From the NCBI GenBank assembly GCA_028292765.1, contig JAQGLR010000515.1:1-40392 (forward strand): 40,392 bases of DNA, in the 5' to 3' direction. This DNA comes from Massilia sp. GTDB lineage: Bacteria > Pseudomonadota > Gammaproteobacteria > Burkholderiales > Burkholderiaceae_D. Of the stretch, positions 9,776 through 18,502 are shown piece after piece. A model generated the notes under the pieces. It saw only the letters and a program-made list of their open reading frames with translations, was not told the DNA's origin and did no database searches. How positions within the stretch are numbered: position 1 is the stretch's first letter; every line of letters begins with the position of its first letter. Made by a program: the position numbers and the translations under genes.

Positions 9776-11301
9776 ACCGGAAAACCATGGCGATTGCCCT
9801 GCTTGCGGCGCTCGCCGCCGGGGCAGGTGGGTATGGCGCCTATCGGCTTGGGATGAACAAGGGAATGGAAGCCGCGACCGGCGCGCCCGATCCCGCGACT
9901 GGAAGGAGGGTGCTGTACTGGCACGACCCGATGGTGCCTGGCCAGAAATTCGACAAGCCAGGCAAGTCGCCTTTCATGGACATGCAACTCGTTCCGGTGT
10001 ACGCCGATGCGCCTGCGGACGAGGGCAAGGTCTCGATCAGTCCGGTGGTGCAACAGAATCTCGGGATGCGCACCGCCGAAGTCACGCGCGGCAAGCTGGC
10101 CATGAGCGTCGAAGCCGTCGGCACCGTCGCCTGGAACGAGCGCGACGTCGCGCTGGTGCAGGCACGCAGCGCCGGCTTCGTCGAGCGGCTGTTCGTGCGG
10201 GCGCCTCTCGATCCGGTGAAGAAGGGCCAGCCGCTGGCGGCCCTGTACGTGCCGGACTGGGTCGCCGCGCAAGAGGAATTCCTGGCGGTGAAGCGCATGT
10301 CCGGGACCGGCCTTGATGGCCTGTTGGATGGCGCCCGCCAGCGCATGCGCCTTGCAGGCATGAGCGACGACCAGATTCGGGCTGTCGACTCCGGCGGGAA
10401 GGTGCAGCCGCGTGTGACGATCAACGCCCCGGTCGGCGGCGTCGTGTCGGAGCTGTCGGTACGGGAGGGAATGACGGTCGCCGTCGGCGCACCGATGTTC
10501 CGGATCAACGGGCTGAGTACCGTCTGGGTCAACGCGGAAGTGCCGGAAGCGGCCGCGGCGCAGGTGCGCCCCGGCACCCTCGTGGAAGCGCGCACCCCAT
10601 CCTCGCCCGGCACCGTGCTGAAAGGCCGGGTCAGCGCGATCCTGCCGGAAGTCGATCCGGCAACGCGAACCCTGCGCGCGCGGATCGAACTGGAGAATCC
10701 GGGGCAGCGGCTCGTGCCGGGCATGTTCACGACCGTGCGCTTCACGCCAGCCGCGGGCGCGGACAGGCTGCTGGTACCGACCGAAGCAGTCATCCAGACG
10801 GGGCAGCGCAGCGTCGTGATGGTGGCGCTCGGAGAGGGCAAGTTCGCGCCGGTGGAGGTCGAACCTGGCAGCGAGAGCGGCGGCAAGACCGAGATCCGCG
10901 GTGGACTCGAGGCAGGGCAGGAAGTGGTGGTTTCCGGCCAGTTCCTGATCGATTCGGAAGCAAGCCTGCGCGGAACCGCGACTCGCCTGGCCGAGCCCCC
11001 GCAGGCCAGGCAAGTCCCGCCGGCCGCACAGCCGCGGCCGGCCGATGCGGGCGCCACACGCCACCGCGGCGAAGGCAAGGTCGAGAGCGTCGACAAGGAC
11101 GAAATCGTCGTCTCGCACGGGCCGATTCCAAGCCTGCAATGGCCACCGATGACGATGGGTTTCAAACTGCCCGCCAGCGGATTGCCGGGCAAGTTCGCTG
11201 TCGGAGACTCGGTGACCTTCGAGTTCCGGCAAAGCGGTGAGGGCGAATACGAGATCATCAACATCACCCGGACGCCCGGGGAGAAGAAAGGGCGGAAATG
11301 A
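9772..11301 (+). CDS. cusB: Efflux RND periplasmic adaptor, CusB-like, with N-terminal heavy-metal-binding domain and C-terminal CusF-like domain
   Basis: [33 protein letters not shown] near N-terminus; MFP core; C-terminal [35 protein letters not shown]...[11 protein letters not shown] (CusF-type). Confidence 0.92.
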   Translation: MNRKTMAIALLAALAAGAGGYGAYRLGMNKGMEAATGAPDPATGRRVLYWHDPMVPGQKFDKPGKSPFMDMQLVPVYADAPADEGKVSISPVVQQNLGMRTAEVTRGKLAMSVEAVGTVAWNERDVALVQARSAGFVERLFVRAPLDPVKKGQPLAALYVPDWVAAQEEFLAVKRMSGTGLDGLLDGARQRMRLAGMSDDQIRAVDSGGKVQPRVTINAPVGGVVSELSVREGMTVAVGAPMFRINGLSTVWVNAEVPEAAAAQVRPGTLVEARTPSSPGTVLKGRVSAILPEVDPATRTLRARIELENPGQRLVPGMFTTVRFTPAAGADRLLVPTEAVIQTGQRSVVMVALGEGKFAPVEVEPGSESGGKTEIRGGLEAGQEVVVSGQFLIDSEASLRGTATRLAEPPQARQVPPAAQPRPADAGATRHRGEGKVESVDKDEIVVSHGPIPSLQWPPMTMGFKLPASGLPGKFAVGDSVTFEFRQSGEGEYEIINITRTPGEKKGRK

Positions 11302-14300
11302 TCGCCCGACTGATCCGGTGGTCGATCGCCAACCGCTTCCTGGTGCTGCTGGCTACGGTGGCCATGACCGCATGGGGCATCTGGTCCCTCCAGCGCACGC
11401 CGCTCGACGCGCTTCCCGACCTGTCCGACGTGCAGGTGATCATCCGCACGACCTGGCCGGGCCAGGCTCCGCAGATCGTCGAGAACCAGGTGACGTATCC
11501 GCTGACGACCACGATGCTGTCGGTTCCCGGGGCGAAGACCGTGCGCGGCTATTCGTTCTTCGGCGACTCCTTCGTCTACATCCTGTTCGAGGACGGGACC
11601 GATCCGTACTGGGCGCGTTCGCGGGTACTGGAATACCTGAACCAGGTCCAGGCGCGCCTGCCGGCCCAGGCGAAGACCGCCCTCGGGCCGGATGCCAGCG
11701 GCGTCGGCTGGATCTATGAATACGCGCTGGTCGACCGCAGCGGCAAGATGGACCTGTCGCAGTTGCGCGCTCTCCAGGACTGGTTCCTCAAGTACGAGCT
11801 GAAAACGGTTCCCAACGTCGCGGAAGTGGCCAGCCTGGGCGGCATGGTGCGCCAGTACCAGATCGTGCTCGATCCTGACCGGCTGCGCGCCTATGGCATC
11901 CCGCACGGCGCGGTGATCGAGGCGGTGCAGAAGGCGAACCAGGAGACCGGAGGCTCGGTGCTGGAGCTTGGCGAAGCGGAGTACATGGTGCGCGCAAGCG
12001 GGTACCTGGGAACGCTCGACGACTTCCGCAAGATACCCTTGACGGCCTCCCAGGCTGGCGTACCGGTGCGGCTTGGGGACGTCGCGCGCATCCAGATGGG
12101 GCCGGAAATGCGGCGTGGGATCGCGGAACTGAACGGGGAAGGGGAGGTGGCCGGCGGCGTGATCGTCATGCGTTCCGGGAAGAACGCGCTCGAGACCATC
12201 CAGGCTGTCAAGGTGAAGCTCGCAGCGCTGAAGGCCAGCCTGCCGGCGGGTGTCGAGATCGTGCCGACCTACGACCGGTCAGGCCTGATCGAGCGGGCCG
12301 TCGACAACCTGCGCACCAGGCTGGTCGAGGAATTCGTGGTGGTGGCGGTGGTGTGCGGCATTTTCCTGTTCCACCTGCGCTCGGCACTTGTGGCCATCGT
12401 CACCCTGCCGATTGGCATCCTGGCCTCCTTTATCGTCATGCAGCACCAGGGCGTGAACGCCAACATCATGTCGCTCGGCGGCATCGCCATCGCGGTGGGG
12501 GCGATGGTCGATGCGGCGGTCGTGATGATCGAGAACGCGCACAAGCATATCGAGGCATGGAACCACCAGCACCCCGGGGCGACGCTCGATGGCGAGAAGC
12601 GGTGGCAGGTGATCGGCGACGCCGCCGCCGAGGTCGGGCCGGCGCTGTTCTTCTCGCTGCTGATCATCGTGCTGTCGTTCATCCCGGTGTTCACGCTGGA
12701 GGCGCAGGAAGGGCGGCTGTTCGCGCCGCTGGCGTTCACCAAGACCTATGCCATGGCAGCCGCGGCCGGCCTGGCGGTCACGCTGATTCCGGTGCTGATG
12801 GGTTACCTGATCCGTGGCCGGATTCCCGAAGAACGCGCGAATCCTTTGAACCGCTTCCTGATCGCGCTGTACCGGCCGCTGCTCGAGCGGGTACTGCGTT
12901 TTCCGAAGGCGACGCTGCTCGTGGCCGGGCTGGTCGTCGCGATCACCCTGTGGCCGCTGGCGCGCCTGGGCGGCGAATTCATGCCGCCGCTGGACGAAGG
13001 CGACCTGCTGTACATGCCCTCCGCGCTGCCGGGCTTGTCAAGCGGCAAGGTGTCGCAGTTGCTGCAGCAGACCGACCGCCTGATCAAGACGGTGCCGGAG
13101 GTCCAGTCCGTGTTCGGCAAGGCCGGCCGCGCCGAAACGGCCACCGATCCCGCGCCGCTCGAGATGTTCGAGACGACGATCCAGTTCAAGCCGCGCGACC
13201 AATGGCGGCCCGGCATGACGCCGGAAAAGCTGGTCGAGGAACTGGACCGGGTGGTCAAGGTCCCCGGCCTGTCGAACATCTGGGTGCCGCCGATCCGCAA
13301 CCGCATCGACATGCTCGCGACCGGCATCAAGAGCCCGGTGGGCATCAAGGTGGCCGGCACCAGCCTGGCGGAGATCGACCGCATCGCAGGCGAGATCGAG
13401 CGCATCGTGAAGGATGTGCCAGGGGTGTCGTCCGCGCTCGCGGAGCGCCTGCGCGGCGGGCGCTACATCGATGTCGACATCGATCGCGGCGCGGCCGCAC
13501 GCTATGGGCTGAATATCGCGGACGTGCAAAGCGTGGTCTCGGCGGCGATCGGCGGCGACAACATCGGCGAGACGGTCGAAGGCCTGCAGCGCTTCCCCAT
13601 CAACGTGCGCTACCCGCGCGAGTTCCGCGATTCCCTGGAGCGGCTGCGCCAGCTGCCGGTGCTGACCGCGCGCGGGGCCCGGATCCGCCTGGGAGACGTG
13701 GCGTCGATCCGCATCAGCGACGGTCCCCCGATGCTGCGCAGCGAGAATGCGCGCTTGTCGGGGTGGGTCTATGTCGACATCCGCGGGCGCGACATGCATG
13801 CGGTGGTGCGCGACATGCAACAGGCAGTCGCGCGTAAAGTAGCGCTGCCGGCGGGATATGCGGTGTCCTGGTCCGGCCAGTTCGAGTACCTGGAGCGCGC
13901 CAGCGAGAGGCTCCAGGTCGTGGTGCCGGCGACGCTCCTGATCATCTTCGTGCTGCTGTACATGACCTTCAAACGTGCCGACGAGGCAGTCCTGATCATG
14001 GCGACGCTGCCGTTCGCGCTGGCCGGCGGCGTGTGGCTGCTGTGGCTGCTGGGGCACCACGTGTCGGTCGCCAGCGCGGTCGGCTTCATCGCGCTCGCTG
14101 GCGTCGCGGCCGAGTTCGGGGTGATCATGCTGCTGTACCTGAAGCACGCATGGGAAGCGCGCCAGCGCCGCGGCGTCGCGTCCGAGGCAGATTTGCTGGA
14201 CGCGATCCGCGAGGGTGCCGTACTGCGGGTGCGCCCGAAGGCCATGACCGTCGCCGTGATCATCGCCGGCCTGGTGCCGATCGTCGTGGGCGGCGGCACG

Positions 14301-14471
14301 GGTTCCGAGATCATGCAGCGTATCGCCGCACCCATGGTTGGCGGCATGATCACGGCGCCGCTTTTATCGATGTTCGTCGTGCCCGCGGCGTACTTGCTGA
14401 TGCGGCGGCGCGAGCTGCATGCGGCCAGGCGTGAAGCATCTGTACAGCCGGCCACCTGCGATGAGGCCTGA
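11298..14471 (+). CDS. cusA: CusA/CzcA family heavy metal efflux RND transporter, Cu/Ag (HME4) type
   Basis: 1057 aa; [25 protein letters not shown] (TMH4); [47 protein letters not shown] overlap with adaptor gene. Confidence 0.95.
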   Translation: MIARLIRWSIANRFLVLLATVAMTAWGIWSLQRTPLDALPDLSDVQVIIRTTWPGQAPQIVENQVTYPLTTTMLSVPGAKTVRGYSFFGDSFVYILFEDGTDPYWARSRVLEYLNQVQARLPAQAKTALGPDASGVGWIYEYALVDRSGKMDLSQLRALQDWFLKYELKTVPNVAEVASLGGMVRQYQIVLDPDRLRAYGIPHGAVIEAVQKANQETGGSVLELGEAEYMVRASGYLGTLDDFRKIPLTASQAGVPVRLGDVARIQMGPEMRRGIAELNGEGEVAGGVIVMRSGKNALETIQAVKVKLAALKASLPAGVEIVPTYDRSGLIERAVDNLRTRLVEEFVVVAVVCGIFLFHLRSALVAIVTLPIGILASFIVMQHQGVNANIMSLGGIAIAVGAMVDAAVVMIENAHKHIEAWNHQHPGATLDGEKRWQVIGDAAAEVGPALFFSLLIIVLSFIPVFTLEAQEGRLFAPLAFTKTYAMAAAAGLAVTLIPVLMGYLIRGRIPEERANPLNRFLIALYRPLLERVLRFPKATLLVAGLVVAITLWPLARLGGEFMPPLDEGDLLYMPSALPGLSSGKVSQLLQQTDRLIKTVPEVQSVFGKAGRAETATDPAPLEMFETTIQFKPRDQWRPGMTPEKLVEELDRVVKVPGLSNIWVPPIRNRIDMLATGIKSPVGIKVAGTSLAEIDRIAGEIERIVKDVPGVSSALAERLRGGRYIDVDIDRGAAARYGLNIADVQSVVSAAIGGDNIGETVEGLQRFPINVRYPREFRDSLERLRQLPVLTARGARIRLGDVASIRISDGPPMLRSENARLSGWVYVDIRGRDMHAVVRDMQQAVARKVALPAGYAVSWSGQFEYLERASERLQVVVPATLLIIFVLLYMTFKRADEAVLIMATLPFALAGGVWLLWLLGHHVSVASAVGFIALAGVAAEFGVIMLLYLKHAWEARQRRGVASEADLLDAIREGAVLRVRPKAMTVAVIIAGLVPIVVGGGTGSEIMQRIAAPMVGGMITAPLLSMFVVPAAYLLMRRRELHAARREASVQPATCDEA

Positions 14472-14481
14472 TTTTGCCAGG

Positions 14482-14516
14482 CCGGCCGCTGCGCGTGCAT
14501 AATGCGCAGCGGCCGG
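14482..14516 (+). terminator. Strong hairpin downstream of cusA (possible terminator/attenuator)
   Basis: CCGGCCGCTGCGC-GTGCATAAT-GCGCAGCGGCCGG, perfect 13-bp stem, 9-nt loop; only short T tract (TTT) follows. Confidence 0.55.
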
Positions 14517-14554
14517 TTTGCCCTGCCGGGTAACTCAACTCAAACACGATAAGT

Positions 14555-15247
14555 ATGCAATCAGCCTTCTGGGTGCGACGCGCCCACAAATGGATCGGGC
14601 TGGTCATCGGGGTACAGGCGCTGCTCTGGATGATCAGCGGCCTGTACATGGTCGTCGTTCCGCTCGAGGTCATCCACGGCGACCACCTGGCGCATGTGCC
14701 CACCGAAGCACTCAAACCCGCCGGCAGCCGCATCACGCAAGCGCGCCTGCACGCGCTTTACCCCGGCATTACCGCCTTTCGCATGAAGAGCCTGCTTGGA
14801 AAGGAGGCTTACGAAATCAAGCAAGGACATCGGACCACCCTGGTGGATGCGGCGGACGGCGGGAAAATGAGTCCGCTCGGCCGGGAGGATATCGTCGCGC
14901 TGGCAGACGCGGCCTATGTCGGCGAAGGCAGCATCCGCGGCGTGGAGTGGGTCACCAAGGCACCTCAGGAAGTCGGCGCACGGCCAGTGCCCCTGTGGGC
15001 GGTCCATTACGACGAGCCAGGCAAGACGACTCTGTACTTTTCGCCCTTTACCGGTGAGCTCGTGGCGCGGCGTCATGAACTCTGGAGGTGGTTCGATTTC
15101 CTGTGGATGTTCCACATCATGGACTACGAAGAGCGCGAGGACGTGAACAACACGCTCCTGCGCGTGGCGTCGATCTCCGGGCTGGCGTTCGCGCTGAGCG
15201 GAGCCTGGCTGCTCTTCTACAGTGTCAAGCGAAGGAAACAGGCATGA
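14555..15247 (+). CDS. PepSY domain-containing membrane protein
   Basis: MQSAFWVRRAHKWIGLVIGVQALLWMISGLYM...FDFLWMFHIMDYEEREDVNNTLLRVASISGLAFALSGAWLLF; PepSY_TM-like topology; paralogous to N-terminal part of next ORF. Confidence 0.82.
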   Translation: MQSAFWVRRAHKWIGLVIGVQALLWMISGLYMVVVPLEVIHGDHLAHVPTEALKPAGSRITQARLHALYPGITAFRMKSLLGKEAYEIKQGHRTTLVDAADGGKMSPLGREDIVALADAAYVGEGSIRGVEWVTKAPQEVGARPVPLWAVHYDEPGKTTLYFSPFTGELVARRHELWRWFDFLWMFHIMDYEEREDVNNTLLRVASISGLAFALSGAWLLFYSVKRRKQA

Positions 15248-17046
15248 GCCACTGGATGCGGCGACTTCACAAGTGGGCAGGACTCATCCTGGCGATCCAG
15301 TTCGTGTTGTGGATGTCCAGCGGGGTCATGATGAGCCTGCTCGACGCGGACAAAGTGGCTGGACGCGAGTTTCGTGTCAAGCCGCCGGTGCCGCCGGCAT
15401 GGCCGCGCGATGTCCTGAGCACGGACGCGGTGCTGGCCGCCACAAAAGAAAGCATCATGACCATCAGTTCCGGCTGGCTGCTCGACCAGCCTGTTTACCG
15501 GCTCCAGAACGGCGAGCGCAGCTGGCTTGTCCGCGCAAGCGATGCCACCGCCGTTATGGTCGACGCGCAGCTCGCCGCAAGGATCGCACGGGCGTCTTAC
15601 TCCGGCCCCGGTAAAGCCGGTTCCCCGCGCCTGCAGGAATCCACGCTGGAGACGCGCAACCACAAGGAGCCGGCCTGGCGCATCGACTTCGACGATGCCG
15701 ACGAGACGTCGGTCTACGTATCGAGCAGGTCGGGCGCCGTGCTCGAACACAGGAACAGTACCTGGCGCCTGTTCGACCTGTTCTGGATGCTCCACATCAT
15801 GGACTACAGCGAGCGGACAAACTTCAACAATCCTTTGTTGGTCTCGAGCGCGATCGGCGGCTTATGGATGGCATTGACGGGCGTCTGGCTGCTGTTCGTC
15901 AGCGTCCGTCTGGCGGAATTCGTCCCCAGCCGCTGGCGTCGGAGCCGCACCGTCAACCTGGTCGACACCAGCGGGAGGCGGCAGCGTTCGGTCGATGTCG
16001 TACAGGGCGACACGGTATTCCAGGCGCTGGCCCGCTCCGGCCTGCAGCTGCCCTCGAATTGCGGCGGCGGACAAAGCTGCGGACTATGCGAGGTCAGATG
16101 CGTCGGGAATGTACCGGAACCGACAAGTGCCGACCGCGCGCTGCTGTCGCCGTCCAAACTCGAGGCGGGTTACCGGCTGGCCTGCAACCTGCCCGTGAAG
16201 CGCAGTCTCGACATCGACGTCGGGGACGCCACGGCCCTGGCCGCCGAGCGGGCAGGGGTCGTCACAAGCGTCAAGCCCTTGTCGCCCTTCCTGCGCGAGA
16301 TAACGGTGCGCCCGAACGCACCAGTCGCGTGTCGTCCAGGCGCATACGTCCAGGTCCATGTTCCGGCGTATGAGCGCGATGCCAGCGACCTCGAGATTCC
16401 CGAGGACCATCATGAGGACTGGCGGACTGCGGGGACGCTCGCAGCGCTCGCGAACGATGCGCCGGTACGCCGGTCGTATTCGGTGGCAGTGCCGCTCGAA
16501 CGCCGCGACGGGCAACTGACTTTCCTGGTCCGCTTCATTCCCGGCCCAAGGCCGGGCAGGGGATCCGGCTACATGTACACGCTGAAGGCCGGCGACGAGC
16601 TGCGCTTCAGCGGTCCGTTCGGTGATTTCGCCCTGAAGACGGGAACACGTGAAAAGGTGTTCATCGGTGGCGGCGCCGGCATGGCGCCGTTGCGCGCAAT
16701 GATCCACGAGTTGCTGGCAAAGGGCGCTATAGAGCCAATCCACTTCTGGTACGGCGCGCGCAGCCGCCGCGATGCGCCTTATGTGGAAGAGATGCGCGAC
16801 TTTGCGTCGAAGTACCCGAACTTCCACTGGCACCTGGTGCTGTCGGAAGCGGCAGGCGAGGGTAACGCGCGGTCCCGATTTGTCCATGAAGCGGTGCTGG
16901 AGGGCCTGTTGCGCACGCACTCGGATATTTCGTCGCTTGAGTTTTATGTTTGCGGCCCGCCGGCGATGCTATCGGCAACTCGTCAGATGTTACGGGCATT
17001 GGGCGTGGAAGACGCGCAGGTGGCATACGACGACTTCAAGATTTAA
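15244..17046 (+). CDS. PepSY-TM / [2Fe-2S] ferredoxin / FNR-type (NqrF-like) NAD(P)H reductase fusion
   Basis: N-term MSHWMRRLHKWAGLILAIQFVLWMSSGVMM...FDLFWMLHIMDYSERTNFNNPLL; middle LPSNCGGGQSCGLCEVRCVGNV...GYRLACN (plant-type 2Fe-2S ligands); C-term RRSYSVAVPLE, VFIGGGAGMAPLRAMIHELL, HFWYGARSRRDAPYVEEM, FYVCGPPAML. Confidence 0.9.
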   Translation: MSHWMRRLHKWAGLILAIQFVLWMSSGVMMSLLDADKVAGREFRVKPPVPPAWPRDVLSTDAVLAATKESIMTISSGWLLDQPVYRLQNGERSWLVRASDATAVMVDAQLAARIARASYSGPGKAGSPRLQESTLETRNHKEPAWRIDFDDADETSVYVSSRSGAVLEHRNSTWRLFDLFWMLHIMDYSERTNFNNPLLVSSAIGGLWMALTGVWLLFVSVRLAEFVPSRWRRSRTVNLVDTSGRRQRSVDVVQGDTVFQALARSGLQLPSNCGGGQSCGLCEVRCVGNVPEPTSADRALLSPSKLEAGYRLACNLPVKRSLDIDVGDATALAAERAGVVTSVKPLSPFLREITVRPNAPVACRPGAYVQVHVPAYERDASDLEIPEDHHEDWRTAGTLAALANDAPVRRSYSVAVPLERRDGQLTFLVRFIPGPRPGRGSGYMYTLKAGDELRFSGPFGDFALKTGTREKVFIGGGAGMAPLRAMIHELLAKGAIEPIHFWYGARSRRDAPYVEEMRDFASKYPNFHWHLVLSEAAGEGNARSRFVHEAVLEGLLRTHSDISSLEFYVCGPPAMLSATRQMLRALGVEDAQVAYDDFKI

Positions 17047-17102
17047 TGCTTGGACCTTATTCGTCAACTGGCAGTAATTGATGGTTTAATGGCGCAACTG
17101 CC

Positions 17103-17642
17103 ATGCCCGCCGCCCGGATAATGAGCTTCATGTTGGATTCACCAGGAAGCCCCATGAAGCATTTATTGTCGACCATCCGTCACTCGGAGGGCAAGCACAA
17201 GCTTTACGATGTGACCGTCGTATCGGCAAGCGGTGGTCTGGTCGCGACGAGTGCTGGCTTGGAAGTGATGACGCAGCCGCTATCGGCGCTGGACGACATT
17301 GCCCTCGATACCGTGATCGTGGCAGGCGGCTGTGCCGGCGAAGAGTATTACGCGCCTCGCGAGTTGGCTGACTGGATTGCGCGTCGCGCGCCGCAGGTTC
17401 GGCGCCTGTACTCCGTCTGCACCGGTGCATTCCTTCTGGCAGCTGCAGGCCAGCTGAATGGACGTCGGGTCTCTACCCACTGGGCTTGGGCGGACCGGCT
17501 GCGCCGACTGAATCCCGATGTCGAGGTGGATCATGACAAGATTTTCGTTCGCGACGACTTGCGGCGCGTGTTCCAGCGACAAATCGGGATTACTCCTGGA
17601 GAGTACCGCAGCCGCTTTTCCACACATGCTACTCCGAAATAG
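17103..17642 (+). pseudogene. GlxA/DJ-1-type AraC family regulator with internal deletion of most of the HTH domain
   Basis: YDVTVVSASGGLVATSAGLEVMTQPL...VCTGAFLLAAAGQLNGRRVSTHWAWADRLRRLNPDVEVDHDKIFVRDD then directly LRRVFQRQIGITPGEYRSRFS, the extreme C-terminus of an AraC domain. Confidence 0.7.
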
Positions 17643-17651
17643 CAACCTAGA

Positions 17652-18002
17652 TTAAAGAAGTGTGATGCCAAAACGCTTCACTACGGGTGCAAACGCCCCG
17701 AAACAAGCCATCGTAATCAGCGCACACGAACCAGGCGTCCACCAGAACCCCACGCGCTGCAGCAACCAGGGAAATACCAGGAACATCGGCAGGGTCGGAA
17801 CTACATACCAGAACGTGTACCACGCATGCTTGGCCAGCCTGGCTTCCGGCTGTTTTTCGATATGCAGCCAGACCAGGGTCAGCAGTGTGATCGTCGGAAG
17901 GGCGGCAACGAAGCCGCCGAAGCGATCACTGCGCTTCGCTACCTCTGACACCAGCACGACAACCGCCGCCGTAATCAGGTATTTCGTGATAAGCCACTTC
18001 AT
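17652..18002 (-). CDS. DUF3147-like small membrane protein
   Basis: MKWLITKYLITAAVVVLVSEVAKRSDRFGGFVAALPTITLLTLVWLHIEKQ...; hydrophobic, about four TM segments. Confidence 0.75.
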   Translation of the reverse strand: MKWLITKYLITAAVVVLVSEVAKRSDRFGGFVAALPTITLLTLVWLHIEKQPEARLAKHAWYTFWYVVPTLPMFLVFPWLLQRVGFWWTPGSCALITMACFGAFAPVVKRFGITLL

Positions 18003-18059
18003 CGTCTCTTCAATAAATTCGTTACTCGGTGACCATCGAAATGGCCACCGAAGTCGCAT

Positions 18060-18434
18060 TTACTGAATTGAAAAGCGGACGCTGACAGCTTTCTTGTCTG
18101 CGAACGTGACGGCGGCGACTGCCTTGTTGCCTTTCACGAGCCTGGCGTCGCCCTTCACGACCAGCGTGTTGCCGGCGCCGGCTGCCAGCGGCAGTTCGCT
18201 CTTCTGCGCACCCTTCAACACGGTCAGGGTGCCGGTGGCGCCTGCGGTCGGCAGGTTCTTGCCGTGGTCGTCGACATAGATCGTCGTGGCGCCATCCTTG
18301 GTCACCAGCTCGAATGACAAGTCGCCCGCGGTTTGCACAATGCCGCCGTGCTTGGCCTTGGCGCCGTGCGCAAGAACGTTGCCCGACAGGGCCATACTGG
18401 CCGCGAGGGCCGCTACTGCAAAGATCTTTTTCAT
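18060..18434 (-). CDS. Hypothetical periplasmic protein
   Basis: Signal peptide MKKIFAVAALAASMALSGNVLAHGAKAKHGG; all-beta-looking remainder; directly downstream of the RND gene on the same strand. Confidence 0.75.
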   Translation of the reverse strand: MKKIFAVAALAASMALSGNVLAHGAKAKHGGIVQTAGDLSFELVTKDGATTIYVDDHGKNLPTAGATGTLTVLKGAQKSELPLAAGAGNTLVVKGDARLVKGNKAVAAVTFADKKAVSVRFSIQ

Positions 18435-18502
18435 TGCTTACTCCAGAAAACACATGGCGGCTCGGGATGGGCGCCGCCATTTGGCCCTATGTATCAAAGC
18501 GA

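Noticed and set aside
9840-11906. 688-aa minus-strand ORF
   Set aside because: Antisense across cusB and cusA; no recognisable domain.
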